Shown here piece by piece: positions 27,026 to 35,694 of a stretch of 64,000 nucleotides of DNA. This DNA is from Chthoniobacterales bacterium (GTDB lineage: Bacteria > Verrucomicrobiota > Verrucomicrobiia > Chthoniobacterales > UBA10450). The notes beneath the pieces are model-generated. The model was not told where the DNA came from and did not search any database. It was given only the letters and a program-made list of their open reading frames with translations. The position numbers were made by a program, and so were the translations under genes. The stretch is from the NCBI GenBank assembly GCA_035274845.1, contig DATENU010000009.1:248001-312000 (forward strand), given 5' to 3'. Each line of letters begins with the position of its first letter. Position 1 is the first letter of the stretch.

Positions 27026-27839
27026 AATTTCCCTGCCGAATGATTGTCTTGCCCTCCGCGCTGCGCAGAAAATCCAGCAGGACGCGGCTGCCGCCCTTCG
27101 GCTCTCCCTTTGAGATGAGATAGAGTGGGTGGAAGAGGGGATAGGTCTTGTTCGTAACGTTCTCCATTACCGGCTCGACGCGATTGAACCTGACTAGACG
27201 CACGGGCAGACCAGCTTCGGCTGCCTTAATCACTTCGCCCAGGCTCACGTAACCAATGGCGTTCGTGGTATTGGCGATCACGCGAATCACCTGAGCGTTG
27301 TCGCCCGCAGTCACGTCTGTGAACCTCGTCATCTCGTTCGGCGTCAGGCCAGTGAACTTCATGAACACCTCGCGAGTGGCGTGTCCCTCGGCTTTGTGAA
27401 CCACGACGATGTTGGCATTCTGTCCGCCAACGTCGGACCAATTCGTGATTTGCTTGCGATAAATTCGCCGCAGAATGTCGGTCGTTAGGTCGGCGACGTG
27501 ATTGGAAGCATGCACGACGATGCCCACACCATCGTAAGCAATCGGAAACGCAATGACCCGCGCCCTTTCCTCCGGGGTAAGCTCACGCGCCATCGCTCCC
27601 AGGCTGTTGCGCCCCGCGATACAATCTTCGAATCCGCGCGTGCTCCCGCCTCCTTGCGCCATCACGTCCAGACCCTTCGTTCGGCGCAACTCTTCCGCCG
27701 CCATCTGGACGATGGGGTAAAGCGTGCTTGCTCCGGTCACGACGATCTGCTCCGTCTGCCGCCGGTGGCATCCGCTAGTGAACAAAATGGCGGAGGCGAA
27801 AAATCCTGCCCAGAGAAATGACGAGTGCCTTTTTATCAT
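27009..27839 (-). CDS. pstS: Phosphate-binding lipoprotein PstS
   Basis: A signal peptide with lipobox FTSGC near residue 23 predicts a lipid-anchored periplasmic binding protein. TGASTLYPIVQMAAEEL and GGGSTRGFEDCIAGRNSLGAMARELT are phosphate-contact loops of the PstS family, and VVHKAEGHATREVFMKF is the second lobe's binding segment. The 276 residues put it among the short PstS forms. It is the first gene of pstSCAB. The 148 bases upstream should hold the promoter, but I see no convincing Pho box. Confidence 0.85.
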   Translation of the reverse strand: MIKRHSSFLWAGFFASAILFTSGCHRRQTEQIVVTGASTLYPIVQMAAEELRRTKGLDVMAQGGGSTRGFEDCIAGRNSLGAMARELTPEERARVIAFPIAYDGVGIVVHASNHVADLTTDILRRIYRKQITNWSDVGGQNANIVVVHKAEGHATREVFMKFTGLTPNEMTRFTDVTAGDNAQVIRVIANTTNAIGYVSLGEVIKAAEAGLPVRLVRFNRVEPVMENVTNKTYPLFHPLYLISKGEPKGGSRVLLDFLRSAEGKTIIRQGNYVPLE

Positions 27840-27987
27840 GACTCGCGGCTCACAAAATGGGGATTGGTGCTAAGGCTGGCGACGACAAGGCGCATGCGAT
27901 CCGGGAAGAGTCAGCGGCCGCGATGTCCGGTGCGCGCAGGTGTCGCGATCAGCCCCCGAAGCAACCAGAGTCTTCTCACGATCCCGA

Positions 27988-29739
27988 CTATGATTGCGGG
28001 GAGCCATGTGCCGCCCAGTTTTTCACCAATTGGAGCTTCGACTTCGAAAGGTCGCGTGTCACCGGCATATGGCGCGGATCTGTTCGCGTGAAGCTCATAT
28101 ACCTGAGAATTACTTCGATGTTCGCCCGCACCGCTTCGTAGTCGCCGAGCGCGATCCCAATTTTGTCGCGCATGACTGGATAGAGCACGTCATACTGGTT
28201 CAAGACCGCTTCGACATCGCCATCCCACGTGGGAGAAGCGAAATTGGCCGCCACCTTTGACCAATCCGTATAAATCATGCCGCTGATGAAACTCGACGGA
28301 TTCTGAAATGCATTCGGAATGGGGAAGTCGGTCAGGTCATAGTCGATGGCGTACACTTGCCCATCAATTTTCAAACTCCGCCGTGGATATCCCGGATCGC
28401 CGGCGATAATTGGAAGCTCGGCCCAACCGTCGGCGCCGGTGAGAATCGAACCGGGAATGTTGAGCGCGGCCATGCCGCCTTTCGGCTTGCCCAGTAGTCG
28501 GCTTGTCAGACCGATCTCCAGTCCGGCCGGCGGGGTCCTGCCAAATTGGGTCGCGCGCACGCGCATATTGATCGCGTCGCCCGGGTCCAGGCGGAAAACG
28601 AAGTTGTCCGCGCGCAGGAGCCAGCCGTCAGGATTCTCACTCAGGAGGATCTCCGTCGCCTCGCCCTGGGCGTCGATGCGCACAATCCCCAGCGGCGCGT
28701 TTTCAAGCGAGGACCGCATTGTGGGATTGAAGGGCACTGAGGCAAGACCGGAATTCGCTGGATAGTTCACATAGTCGATCGGCTGGGTGAAAACGAAATC
28801 CGTTAAGGCAACGTTTGACGCCGCGGCCATCGCCTCCGGAGAACCGCCTTTTTGGGCCACCAGGTCGTCGCTGGGGGGAGTCAGAGCCACCGGGTTGAGG
28901 ATGGCGAGACGCAGGTCACCCTGGCTCGGGTCGATGCTCCCATTCGGGAGGGTGGGCATGCTGTTTCCCAGATCGAGATGGATCGCGTCTTCACCCACCT
29001 GGCACGGAGCGAAGTTCAACGCGCCATTCCCGAAAGGCACGAGCGACCGGCCGGAAATGAAATGGTCGGGCTCGCCCGCGATTGCGGGGCCCACCGCTCC
29101 GACAATTCGGCCGAAGGTGAACGCGGATGGTTCATTGGCAGGCGTTGGTCCCTGCGCAGGATTGTACCAGTTGTACAGGTCCACGTTGAACTTGATCGAG
29201 AGCGCGGCGAGGCTGAGTTCCTTCATCCTTCGCAGTAGGGGCGACGTGGGATTGCCGCCCCATTCGATGCCTTCGAGAATCGAATGATAGGATGCGCTCA
29301 GGTAAGGCGAGCCGCCTTGCGGAGCCGGCGGGGGCGCGACTTGCCGACGCTGCCAGAGATCGGTGAAGGCGGCGACCTTAAACGTGCCCACGAAGGAGTT
29401 CGGATCGCCTGCAGTCCCCAATTGCAATCTCATCCCCCAGACCTCCGAGACCATCTGCTGGTTCGGATCGAGATCCACCAGCTTTCCCGGGACCGGCTTG
29501 TCCGTGCTCACAAATGACAGCCCAAGAATCGGGTCGCCAGCCGATGCCGCTCCCTCGAGCAAGGCCGAGCGCACGGTACAATTCTGCACTCGAAAAAATG
29601 CATTCCCTTCCGGATTCCAACTCTGCTGTGTTTGGCTCGTCGCCTCCTTGCCGAAGTTAGCCGGCGTGTTGTTGATGGTGGAAGGCGCCGCTTGAAAAGA
29701 GCCGGCAAAGGTGAACCGCGTGGGGTTTAGATAGCTCAT
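27988..29739 (-). CDS. Uncharacterised protein with VioB-like N-terminus
   Basis: A 583-residue protein with no signal peptide. The opening MSYLNPTRFTFAGSFQA followed by STINNTPANF resembles the start of the iminophenyl-pyruvate dimer synthase VioB and related large bacterial proteins, which begin with a Pro-Arg-(hydrophobic)-F-x-G strand and an N-N/R-D-P turn. The rest is rich in beta structure by eye (SLVPFGNGALNF, MRVRATQFG, SLKIDGQVYAIDYDL) and ends in a helical stretch (MRDKIGIALGDYEAVRANIEVILRYM-type, about 520-545). No catalytic motif is apparent. It stands alone downstream of no clear partner, with 208 bases before it and 148 after. The family link is tentative. Confidence 0.6.
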   Translation of the reverse strand: MSYLNPTRFTFAGSFQAAPSTINNTPANFGKEATSQTQQSWNPEGNAFFRVQNCTVRSALLEGAASAGDPILGLSFVSTDKPVPGKLVDLDPNQQMVSEVWGMRLQLGTAGDPNSFVGTFKVAAFTDLWQRRQVAPPPAPQGGSPYLSASYHSILEGIEWGGNPTSPLLRRMKELSLAALSIKFNVDLYNWYNPAQGPTPANEPSAFTFGRIVGAVGPAIAGEPDHFISGRSLVPFGNGALNFAPCQVGEDAIHLDLGNSMPTLPNGSIDPSQGDLRLAILNPVALTPPSDDLVAQKGGSPEAMAAASNVALTDFVFTQPIDYVNYPANSGLASVPFNPTMRSSLENAPLGIVRIDAQGEATEILLSENPDGWLLRADNFVFRLDPGDAINMRVRATQFGRTPPAGLEIGLTSRLLGKPKGGMAALNIPGSILTGADGWAELPIIAGDPGYPRRSLKIDGQVYAIDYDLTDFPIPNAFQNPSSFISGMIYTDWSKVAANFASPTWDGDVEAVLNQYDVLYPVMRDKIGIALGDYEAVRANIEVILRYMSFTRTDPRHMPVTRDLSKSKLQLVKNWAAHGSPQS

Positions 29740-29947
29740 GGATTTTGATGGGGTTGAAGAGGGTAACTGCGAAAGAAGCGTAGAGAACGGAGGTCAGGAG
29801 CGCCATGCAAAAGTGGTGCGCTTCATTCGCCGTCGCCTAGTTCGCGAGCTCACTGATAACGCATTAACTCGCGCACCACGCGGGCAGGTTCGGGGGTTAC
29901 GTAACGGGAGTAGGCGCCGAGCTCCCGCGACGAGGAGGTGGTTTTGG

Positions 29948-30835
29948 TTAGCCTTTTTTTCCTTGCGGGATACCCCACAGATCTAAGCCCGCAAATTTGC
30001 CAGGCCCAAATTCCCGCCACATCCGTTGGCAATCCTCGGCGAACCAGGAGGGAGCGTCCGGCTCGACGTAGGTCCGCCATGCGGAATAGGGTTCCCACCA
30101 TCCCCTGGCTACCGGCACAGTTACGATGCCGGTTTCGTCCAGGTCACGGTCGTAGTTGGCATTAAGCCGTTCCGCCGGGATATCGCCGAATCGCACGGTC
30201 TCAATCATTTTGTACCAGGCCACCTTCGCCTGGAGCCGGGCCCATCCACACGCCACAAAATGCATTACGCCTCGGTTGGGGTCTTCCAGGCAGAAGTCGC
30301 GTTTCTGGCCCGGCAGGATGGGCGCGCGCGTGTGAATATCGTACCCCGGCCGTTTCTGCCCCGGTTCGTATCGCACCGCTGGATGATCTCGAAATCCGTA
30401 AACGGTTCTGTTGCTACACCAGTATGCATTGCCATCGCGACGATACCGATCCAAAGAGCGCCACATCGGAAACCAGGGCAAGGTGATGCAATCGCCGGCG
30501 TCCAGGGAGGAAAGCTTCGACCGAATCTCCGGCAGGAGGTTGCCGGTCAGAAGCTCGTCCGCATCGATGACCCAGAAATGAGTGCCGCCCAGCAGCCGCC
30601 CTTCTTCGAGGAGGCCTTGCCGAATCGAAGCTTCCCGCCAGACCGGGTCCTCCCGGCGGCGGTAGTGAATGCGGCCCGGGTATTCCTGGGCCACCTCATG
30701 GATTATGCCACGCGTTCGATCGGTCGAGGCGTGATCGAGGATAATCATTTCGTCCACAATCAAGGTGGCTGCGCGAAGAGTCAGCCCCACGATCCAGTCT
30801 TCGTTCCGCGCTGTCATCAAGCCGATCACCTTCAT
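29948..30835 (-). CDS. Family 2 glycosyltransferase
   Basis: The start at ATG 30835 has a strong ribosome site, AAGGAG, eight bases upstream, so the longer frame to 30907 is unlikely. The protein has the GT-A fold pattern of family 2: MKVIGLMTARNEDWIVGLTL, then DEMIILDHASTDRT (nucleotide-sugar binding) and the metal-binding triad VIDADELL near residue 108. The C-terminal part is rich in Trp and Tyr. GT2 enzymes add sugars to lipids, glycans or proteins. It is the last gene of a minus-strand run that includes another glycosyltransferase directly upstream. Confidence 0.8.
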   Translation of the reverse strand: MKVIGLMTARNEDWIVGLTLRAATLIVDEMIILDHASTDRTRGIIHEVAQEYPGRIHYRRREDPVWREASIRQGLLEEGRLLGGTHFWVIDADELLTGNLLPEIRSKLSSLDAGDCITLPWFPMWRSLDRYRRDGNAYWCSNRTVYGFRDHPAVRYEPGQKRPGYDIHTRAPILPGQKRDFCLEDPNRGVMHFVACGWARLQAKVAWYKMIETVRFGDIPAERLNANYDRDLDETGIVTVPVARGWWEPYSAWRTYVEPDAPSWFAEDCQRMWREFGPGKFAGLDLWGIPQGKKG

Positions 30836-30911
30836 CCGCGGCTCCTTCTTTCTGGATGCAGATGGTGCGCCCGCGGACAAGGCTTGAGCCATCCGAGGGC
30901 CCGGCAAATAC

Positions 30912-31637
30912 TCATTTAGCGATGACAGCCTCAGACCTCAGATACATTTTCTGGAGCCGCACGTAGAGACAGTCCCAAGGGTAGTCGCCCTCTTTCTCAC
31001 GGCCGGCGTGACGCCACATCTCGTTCCAAAGATGGATGGACGCAGAGCGTTCGCCCAAATTCAAAGGCCGCCCGGTTTGCAAAACCTGCTCCCAATCGCA
31101 GTAGCTCAACGGACAGAAAACCTCCGGAGGATAGAGGTATTTCTGGAGGGAGAAGGAAGAAATCAGCTCGGCCACAAGCCTGGGACCAGTCTCGCCCCAT
31201 TTCAGCGTGGCAGGATTTTGAGATTCACAGAATTTCCACGCGTGCGCCATCGCTTCACTTCCCGCGGGGCATTTAAGCACGGCCGACGCGGCGACCGGTC
31301 CGCTGGGGATCATCTCGGAGGCGAAGACATAAGGCGCCGGGCAGTCGAAAGGACGAAGACAAACGACGTCCGTGTCGACCCACCATCCCCCTCGCTCCAG
31401 GAGCAGTTTGTATCTGAAGAAATTCGAAAAGCCCGCGTATGATTTGAAGTCCGCATACTGGAAGATGCGCGAAGCAGGAAGAATTTCGTTGGCATCGCGA
31501 GCAATGGCGCCCTCCGGCAAATTCTCGACCGGCTCGTACACGTAAAGCTCATAGGAGTGCCCGTGGTAGAGGAAGGAGCGAATCGACAAGAGCTCCATCG
31601 TCGATAGACGTTTCCCAATCCAAAGACTTTGGATCAT
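30912..31637 (-). CDS. DXD-type glycosyltransferase (capsular/sugar-transferase family)
   Basis: ATG 31637 begins IQSLWIGKRLSTMELLSIRSF, the conserved opening of the Gly_transf_sug / polysaccharide-synthesis glycosyltransferases. It lies just after the stop of the 674-residue gene, while a longer frame to 31697 would overlap that gene. YAGFSNFFRYKLL and GGWWVDTDVVCL hold the substrate helix and the DxD metal site (Asp-Thr-Asp near residue 95). The product is 241 residues. It is followed after 76 bases by the GT2 gene. Both may modify the same acceptor. Confidence 0.75.
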   Translation of the reverse strand: MIQSLWIGKRLSTMELLSIRSFLYHGHSYELYVYEPVENLPEGAIARDANEILPASRIFQYADFKSYAGFSNFFRYKLLLERGGWWVDTDVVCLRPFDCPAPYVFASEMIPSGPVAASAVLKCPAGSEAMAHAWKFCESQNPATLKWGETGPRLVAELISSFSLQKYLYPPEVFCPLSYCDWEQVLQTGRPLNLGERSASIHLWNEMWRHAGREKEGDYPWDCLYVRLQKMYLRSEAVIAK

Positions 31638-31641
31638 CGCA

Positions 31642-33666
31642 TTACGAATTTGGGTTGAGGAGAAAATGTTCGGCCGAATCCCGAAGCGCTCTTGCATGCT
31701 GCTTGATCCGGCCTACCTCTGAGGCGTCGGGATAAAAGCGTTTCAACAGATTATCAATCAGAGTCCGATCCCCGCCCTTGCCACCGCGTTCCTGGGAGTA
31801 CGCCACCCAGAGCCGATCGCTCGTTAGCCCCGCCTTGAGAAACTCCGGGGAGAAATTATCCCGCAAAGAAATATTGCGTGCCATTTCGGCAGCGGTTTTG
31901 CGCACGGCGAAGTTGCGGGCTCGTCTCAACCCGCCGACTCCAACTGCCCGGACTTGCGGCGTCACCCGATAAATCTGGGACAGGGCAAAGAGGCTGCTGT
32001 TCCGTTTCGGCCGGCCTTCGCTGCCCTGGACGAATTTCTGATCAAGGAGCATACCCTTGAGCAAACGCTCCGGTGAGAAATCGTTCAGGCGCGGGTCAGG
32101 GAGATGAAGGTCGTCCTGGTCCATGAAACGCAATCCAACGTGCCAGCGGGAGTTTACCCACGCGGAACGAATGCCGATGTTTCGGGAGACGAACGATTCA
32201 CCGTTCGAATAACCTTTTACCGCGACCAAAGTTCCCCAAAAGCGGCCCAGCTCGCGCAAAAGATCCAGGTAGATTCGGTCGGCTCGGCGGCGATTCTTCG
32301 CAAAAACTTCGCTTAAGTACCGACCATACGCTCGGGGTCGAATCCGGGGACGCAAAAAGTCACCCAAAATTTCCTCGAATAACTGATCGCCGAACTCGTG
32401 AGCGCCAGGCGGATCAGCGGATTTTCGCAACGAAACGCCGAAATAGTGTTTGGCTCCATCCGGAGAAAGATATCGCGCGAGTCGATCAAGACGAAAACAG
32501 GACGTATTCGATTGCACCGCCTGGCCTGGCCACGTCTGGATGAGGAAGTTTATCGTGCGTCCCAGTTCTCCCGGCAGACTCGACACTCCAAAATCGTCGG
32601 CCTCAAAAGCAGCGCGGACGCACTGTTGAAGGGCGGCGCGCATTCTCTCAAACCGATCGCCCACCAGTTCGGGTGAACCGAGGAACTCAACGAGCGAACG
32701 CTCGCCTTGACCGGTGGGCAGGGCATGGATCGATTTCACACATTGCGTAATCGTGATGGCTGGCGCCTTACCGTGCACGATCCGATAGATATGGCTGAAG
32801 CGCGCGGCGGCTCGAGCCTCGAACCGCAGGTGCCAACCCAGACTTACTCCCTGGAGACGGTGCGACGGGGGAACCATTTCGCCATTCCGTGAAAACTTAA
32901 CCGAGAGCGGTAAAGAGGTGGGCGTTCCGGTGCGCTTGATCTCAAACTCCATCAAGCTCCCCGGCGGTTTGACGACTACGACCACCGTGCCGGGCGGGTT
33001 GGCCACGAGCGAGCCAATTGCCCTGCTGGTCTCGTCCGAAACCCAGTAGACAGACGCCGGATTACAGAGCAATTCGAGAATTCGGGCCTCGTATCGCGGC
33101 ATTGTTTCCCGGGCCTGCCTGGCTTCAGCGCGGATTAGATCGGCGTCGTGAGTAAACGGCATCTCCTCGCCCTTAGTCACGCGAAGGCAACCAAGCACCC
33201 GGCCGACGACCTCATTCGGGGAGAAAAGATAGCGCGCCAGGAAAATGCGATGTTCCGCCTGGGCGAGGTGTTGCCACCGTTCCAAGGTTGAACCGCCGGG
33301 ACGATCGAGCAATCCGGGTGGGTGCATGAGTCTTCGCCGCCAGGAGCGCACAAAACTCCTAACGTCGCGAGTGCTAAACCCCTCGCGCAAGACCTCGCGC
33401 CGGAGCGGTTCGTCGATGCCTTTGCGCCGTTTAAGCCCCAGACGAACGAACCACAGATCGTGCTCTTCGATGGCTTTTGACTGGAGGAGAAGCAACTGTC
33501 GCTGCAACATCAAGGCGGCTGCGCGCCGCATTTCCCACGAATGCTCCAGTCCGCCTCGGGCGATACGCATCAACGTTAAACTGGCCGCCTGATCGTAGGA
33601 TCGAGACAAAGAGCAAGCGCGGAGCAATTCCCCTGGCTCCTGGCAATCTTCCAAACGAGGCACCAT
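31642..33666 (-). CDS. Large protein of unknown family beside a KSGG-repeat peptide
   Basis: The 674 residues match no family I can name. There is no signal peptide and no membrane helix, so it is probably cytoplasmic. The sequence is rich in Arg and helical in its first 230 residues. A stretch VVVVVKPPGSLMEFEIKR at about 225-242 and HVGLRFMDQDDLHLPDP at about 520-540 vaguely recall nucleotide-binding and metal-binding segments of kinase-like or peptide-modifying enzymes, but no complete catalytic set is present. The gene starts 152 bases after the Lys-Ser-Gly-Gly peptide and ends five bases before a glycosyltransferase start. An enzyme acting on that peptide or on a glycan is possible but unproven. 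Confidence 0.65.
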   Translation of the reverse strand: MVPRLEDCQEPGELLRACSLSRSYDQAASLTLMRIARGGLEHSWEMRRAAALMLQRQLLLLQSKAIEEHDLWFVRLGLKRRKGIDEPLRREVLREGFSTRDVRSFVRSWRRRLMHPPGLLDRPGGSTLERWQHLAQAEHRIFLARYLFSPNEVVGRVLGCLRVTKGEEMPFTHDADLIRAEARQARETMPRYEARILELLCNPASVYWVSDETSRAIGSLVANPPGTVVVVVKPPGSLMEFEIKRTGTPTSLPLSVKFSRNGEMVPPSHRLQGVSLGWHLRFEARAAARFSHIYRIVHGKAPAITITQCVKSIHALPTGQGERSLVEFLGSPELVGDRFERMRAALQQCVRAAFEADDFGVSSLPGELGRTINFLIQTWPGQAVQSNTSCFRLDRLARYLSPDGAKHYFGVSLRKSADPPGAHEFGDQLFEEILGDFLRPRIRPRAYGRYLSEVFAKNRRRADRIYLDLLRELGRFWGTLVAVKGYSNGESFVSRNIGIRSAWVNSRWHVGLRFMDQDDLHLPDPRLNDFSPERLLKGMLLDQKFVQGSEGRPKRNSSLFALSQIYRVTPQVRAVGVGGLRRARNFAVRKTAAEMARNISLRDNFSPEFLKAGLTSDRLWVAYSQERGGKGGDRTLIDNLLKRFYPDASEVGRIKQHARALRDSAEHFLLNPNS

Positions 33667-33817
33667 TCCAATCAGCCGATCGTCACGACCACTGATTAGC
33701 CTTCGCCCTGCCCATCTTCCACGGCCCTGACGCCGTCAGTTCCAGGCGGCTTTCTGCACGGGGTGAGGAAACGATGCGGAAAGCAAAATGCATCGCTCTC
33801 GCGGGCCCCGTCTCCCG

Positions 33818-33994
33818 TTAGCGTTTGCTTCCGGAGCTTTTACCGCCAGGAGACTTGCTGCCGCCCGATTTACTGAGGCCGGATTTACTGCCGCCGGATT
33901 TACTGAGGCGACTGGTTTTTGCTCCACCGGATTTGCCACCACTCTTGACGCCGCCGGACTTTGAATACGCTTCGGGTTCTGAGGATTTAGCCAT
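33818..33994 (-). CDS. 58-residue Lys-Ser-Gly-Gly repeat peptide
   Basis: This frame encodes 58 residues. After MAKSSEPEAYS nearly everything is Lys, Ser and Gly (11 Lys, 18 Ser, 14 Gly), organised as repeats SKSGG, VKSGG, SKSGL and SKSPGG. From residue 32 on, lysines fall exactly every five residues (32, 37, 42, 47, 52, 57). There is no Cys, no aromatic residue beyond Tyr10 and only two acidic residues. The codons for each repeat vary (TCC/AGT/AGC for Ser, GGC/GGT/GGA for Gly), which argues that the protein sequence is under selection. Candidates are a small basic nucleic-acid-binding protein or a substrate for modification by the neighbouring enzymes. No Shine-Dalgarno is visible. Confidence 0.6.
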   Translation of the reverse strand: MAKSSEPEAYSKSGGVKSGGKSGGAKTSRLSKSGGSKSGLSKSGGSKSPGGKSSGSKR

Positions 33995-34089
33995 AATGAT
34001 TTACGCGATTGGGTTTAAATCGCATCATGAGATTCTGCCTTTTCGCGGCCTGCGTCAATAAGCAATCCCGTGGAATTCCTGCTAAAACG

Positions 34090-35655
34090 CTAACGCACAT
34101 CACACTCGATCCATTGTGCAGTCGGCGCGAGGCCACCCTTTTCGAGATCGACTCCGACGATGTGGGCGCCAGTGGTGCCCACACGCCTATCCGCACCGAA
34201 GCTCACCGGAGGCATCTGAGTGAGGCCAAAGTTATTGAGTTGTTCGCAACGCATCACCAGGTTTTCACGCGTTACCTCCCGCCCCGCCTTTCTCAACGCT
34301 TCGCCGAGCAATTGCACAGCGCTTAAGGTGAGGTGACGGGTGGCGGCGTCTCCCTCCGTAAAATGGTAGCGCTCCGCGAGCCGAATAAATTCCGCATGAC
34401 CCTGGGGCGACTGGTCATCCGGAAGGATGGGAAACGAGAGAAAGAGACGCGCCGTGAATCCTTTGGGAGCCTGATAGATGGCGGGCCCGGCCAGAGCGCT
34501 TGGCGCCAGCACTAAAGGATAAATTTTCTCGTGGTCCGCCGAGACGAGGAACTCCTGCAATCCTGCGCCGGGGGCGAGCCAAATAACCGCAGCCGGGTTC
34601 GCCTCTCGCAAATAGGAATTCCAATCGCCGATTTGCCCAAGGTCAGCGACCCCGAGTCCGATCGCAGGCGCCGGGATCAATTCCTTCTTCAACTCCGCGA
34701 TGAGTGTATCGTTAGGTCGATCGTTAACCACAAGAATTGAGGGTTTCGTCGTCGCATCGAGGCGTGTCCTCGCAAACCGGACCAGCGCGGCGCCTTGCCC
34801 CTCTATGCCCGAGACGAGGTGGAATACATAACGAGCTTTTCGGGGGAACCATCCGGTTGAAAGAGTGATGGGTTGAATCACCGGAATCCGATGTCTTTGG
34901 ATTACGTCCGCGGCCGCCTCCTCGTCGCCGGCAATGTACGGCTCCAAGAGCGCAAAAGGCTGCTCGCGCGCGATGAATTCATCCAAAGCCGCGGCGCCGG
35001 CCCCGAGCGGTGCGGAAACAAAACAACCCAGAAGCTTTCGCCCATAGACGCCTCCAGCGAGATTGATCTCATCAAATGCCGCGGTGAGCGTCTCCCGCAC
35101 GGCGCGACTCATTGCGCCATGGATCGACTCCGGGGGGAGCACTATTCCCACCGTGACCGAATCATCTTTCACTCCCGGATCGTGTTGATGGTCCAACTCC
35201 TTCAGGTAGGCGACGAGATCTGAGGCCTGTTCATGAGAGAGTCGGTAGCGAGGCATGGTCGAACTCAACCGGTTGCCGTTGGCATCAAGGCCGCGCGTCA
35301 TCGCGCGGATGAGGAGCCGCTCGGTATAGGGAGCTCGTTCACGGCCTCCCGGCATCAGCACAGGGTATGGCTTGGTCAGCTCGCTCCAGCGGATGTTAGA
35401 CGGATAAATTCCTCCCTCCGGCTTCCCCCGGCCGTCGTTGTTGTGACAACTGATACATTTTAGGATAGCGGCGGGGACCTCGGTGTTTTGCGGGCCTGTG
35501 GCGCACTTGATCTGAGCGCCATCGGCCGCTACACCATTTTCGTAAATCTCCCTGCCTCGCGCCGCTGCCTCCGGCTCCGAACTTTCGGCCACGGCAGGCG
35601 CTGGACGAGCGAGAAGCGCGACCGCGAGCAGGCCGATCTCAACCCACTTTCGCAA
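34090..35655 (-). CDS. Cytochrome c fused to a family-6 periplasmic binding protein
   Basis: A signal peptide (residues 1-23) is followed by a mono-haem cytochrome c domain, about 25-155. The haem motif is CISCH (67-71), then NNDGRGKPEGG and a later STMPRY that can supply the axial Met. From about residue 160 (VTVGIVLPPES) to the end it is a type-1 periplasmic binding protein like those of branched-chain amino-acid or amide ABC transporters: AVRETLTAAFDEINLAGGVYGRKL, then IPVIQPIT. No permease or ATPase gene is nearby, so the binding domain more likely senses or presents a ligand to the electron-transfer chain. It lies 39 bases after the double SCO gene in the multicopper oxidase operon. Confidence 0.8.
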   Translation of the reverse strand: MRKWVEIGLLAVALLARPAPAVAESSEPEAAARGREIYENGVAADGAQIKCATGPQNTEVPAAILKCISCHNNDGRGKPEGGIYPSNIRWSELTKPYPVLMPGGRERAPYTERLLIRAMTRGLDANGNRLSSTMPRYRLSHEQASDLVAYLKELDHQHDPGVKDDSVTVGIVLPPESIHGAMSRAVRETLTAAFDEINLAGGVYGRKLLGCFVSAPLGAGAAALDEFIAREQPFALLEPYIAGDEEAAADVIQRHRIPVIQPITLSTGWFPRKARYVFHLVSGIEGQGAALVRFARTRLDATTKPSILVVNDRPNDTLIAELKKELIPAPAIGLGVADLGQIGDWNSYLREANPAAVIWLAPGAGLQEFLVSADHEKIYPLVLAPSALAGPAIYQAPKGFTARLFLSFPILPDDQSPQGHAEFIRLAERYHFTEGDAATRHLTLSAVQLLGEALRKAGREVTRENLVMRCEQLNNFGLTQMPPVSFGADRRVGTTGAHIVGVDLEKGGLAPTAQWIECDVR

Positions 35656-35694
35656 GCGTCTTGCCCTCTTGGGTGGTCCAGGTTGCCGGGCTCT

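Noticed and set aside
27840-27987. Pho box upstream of pstS
   Set aside because: No pair of CTGTCAT-like repeats could be found by eye.
33825-34061. Plus-strand frame with Leu-Pro-Pro-Asp repeats opposite the KSGG peptide
   Set aside because: It is the reverse complement of the KSGG repeats, so repetition appears on both strands. The minus-strand frame begins at a sensible ATG and has better-spaced repeats, so I prefer it, though neither is proven.
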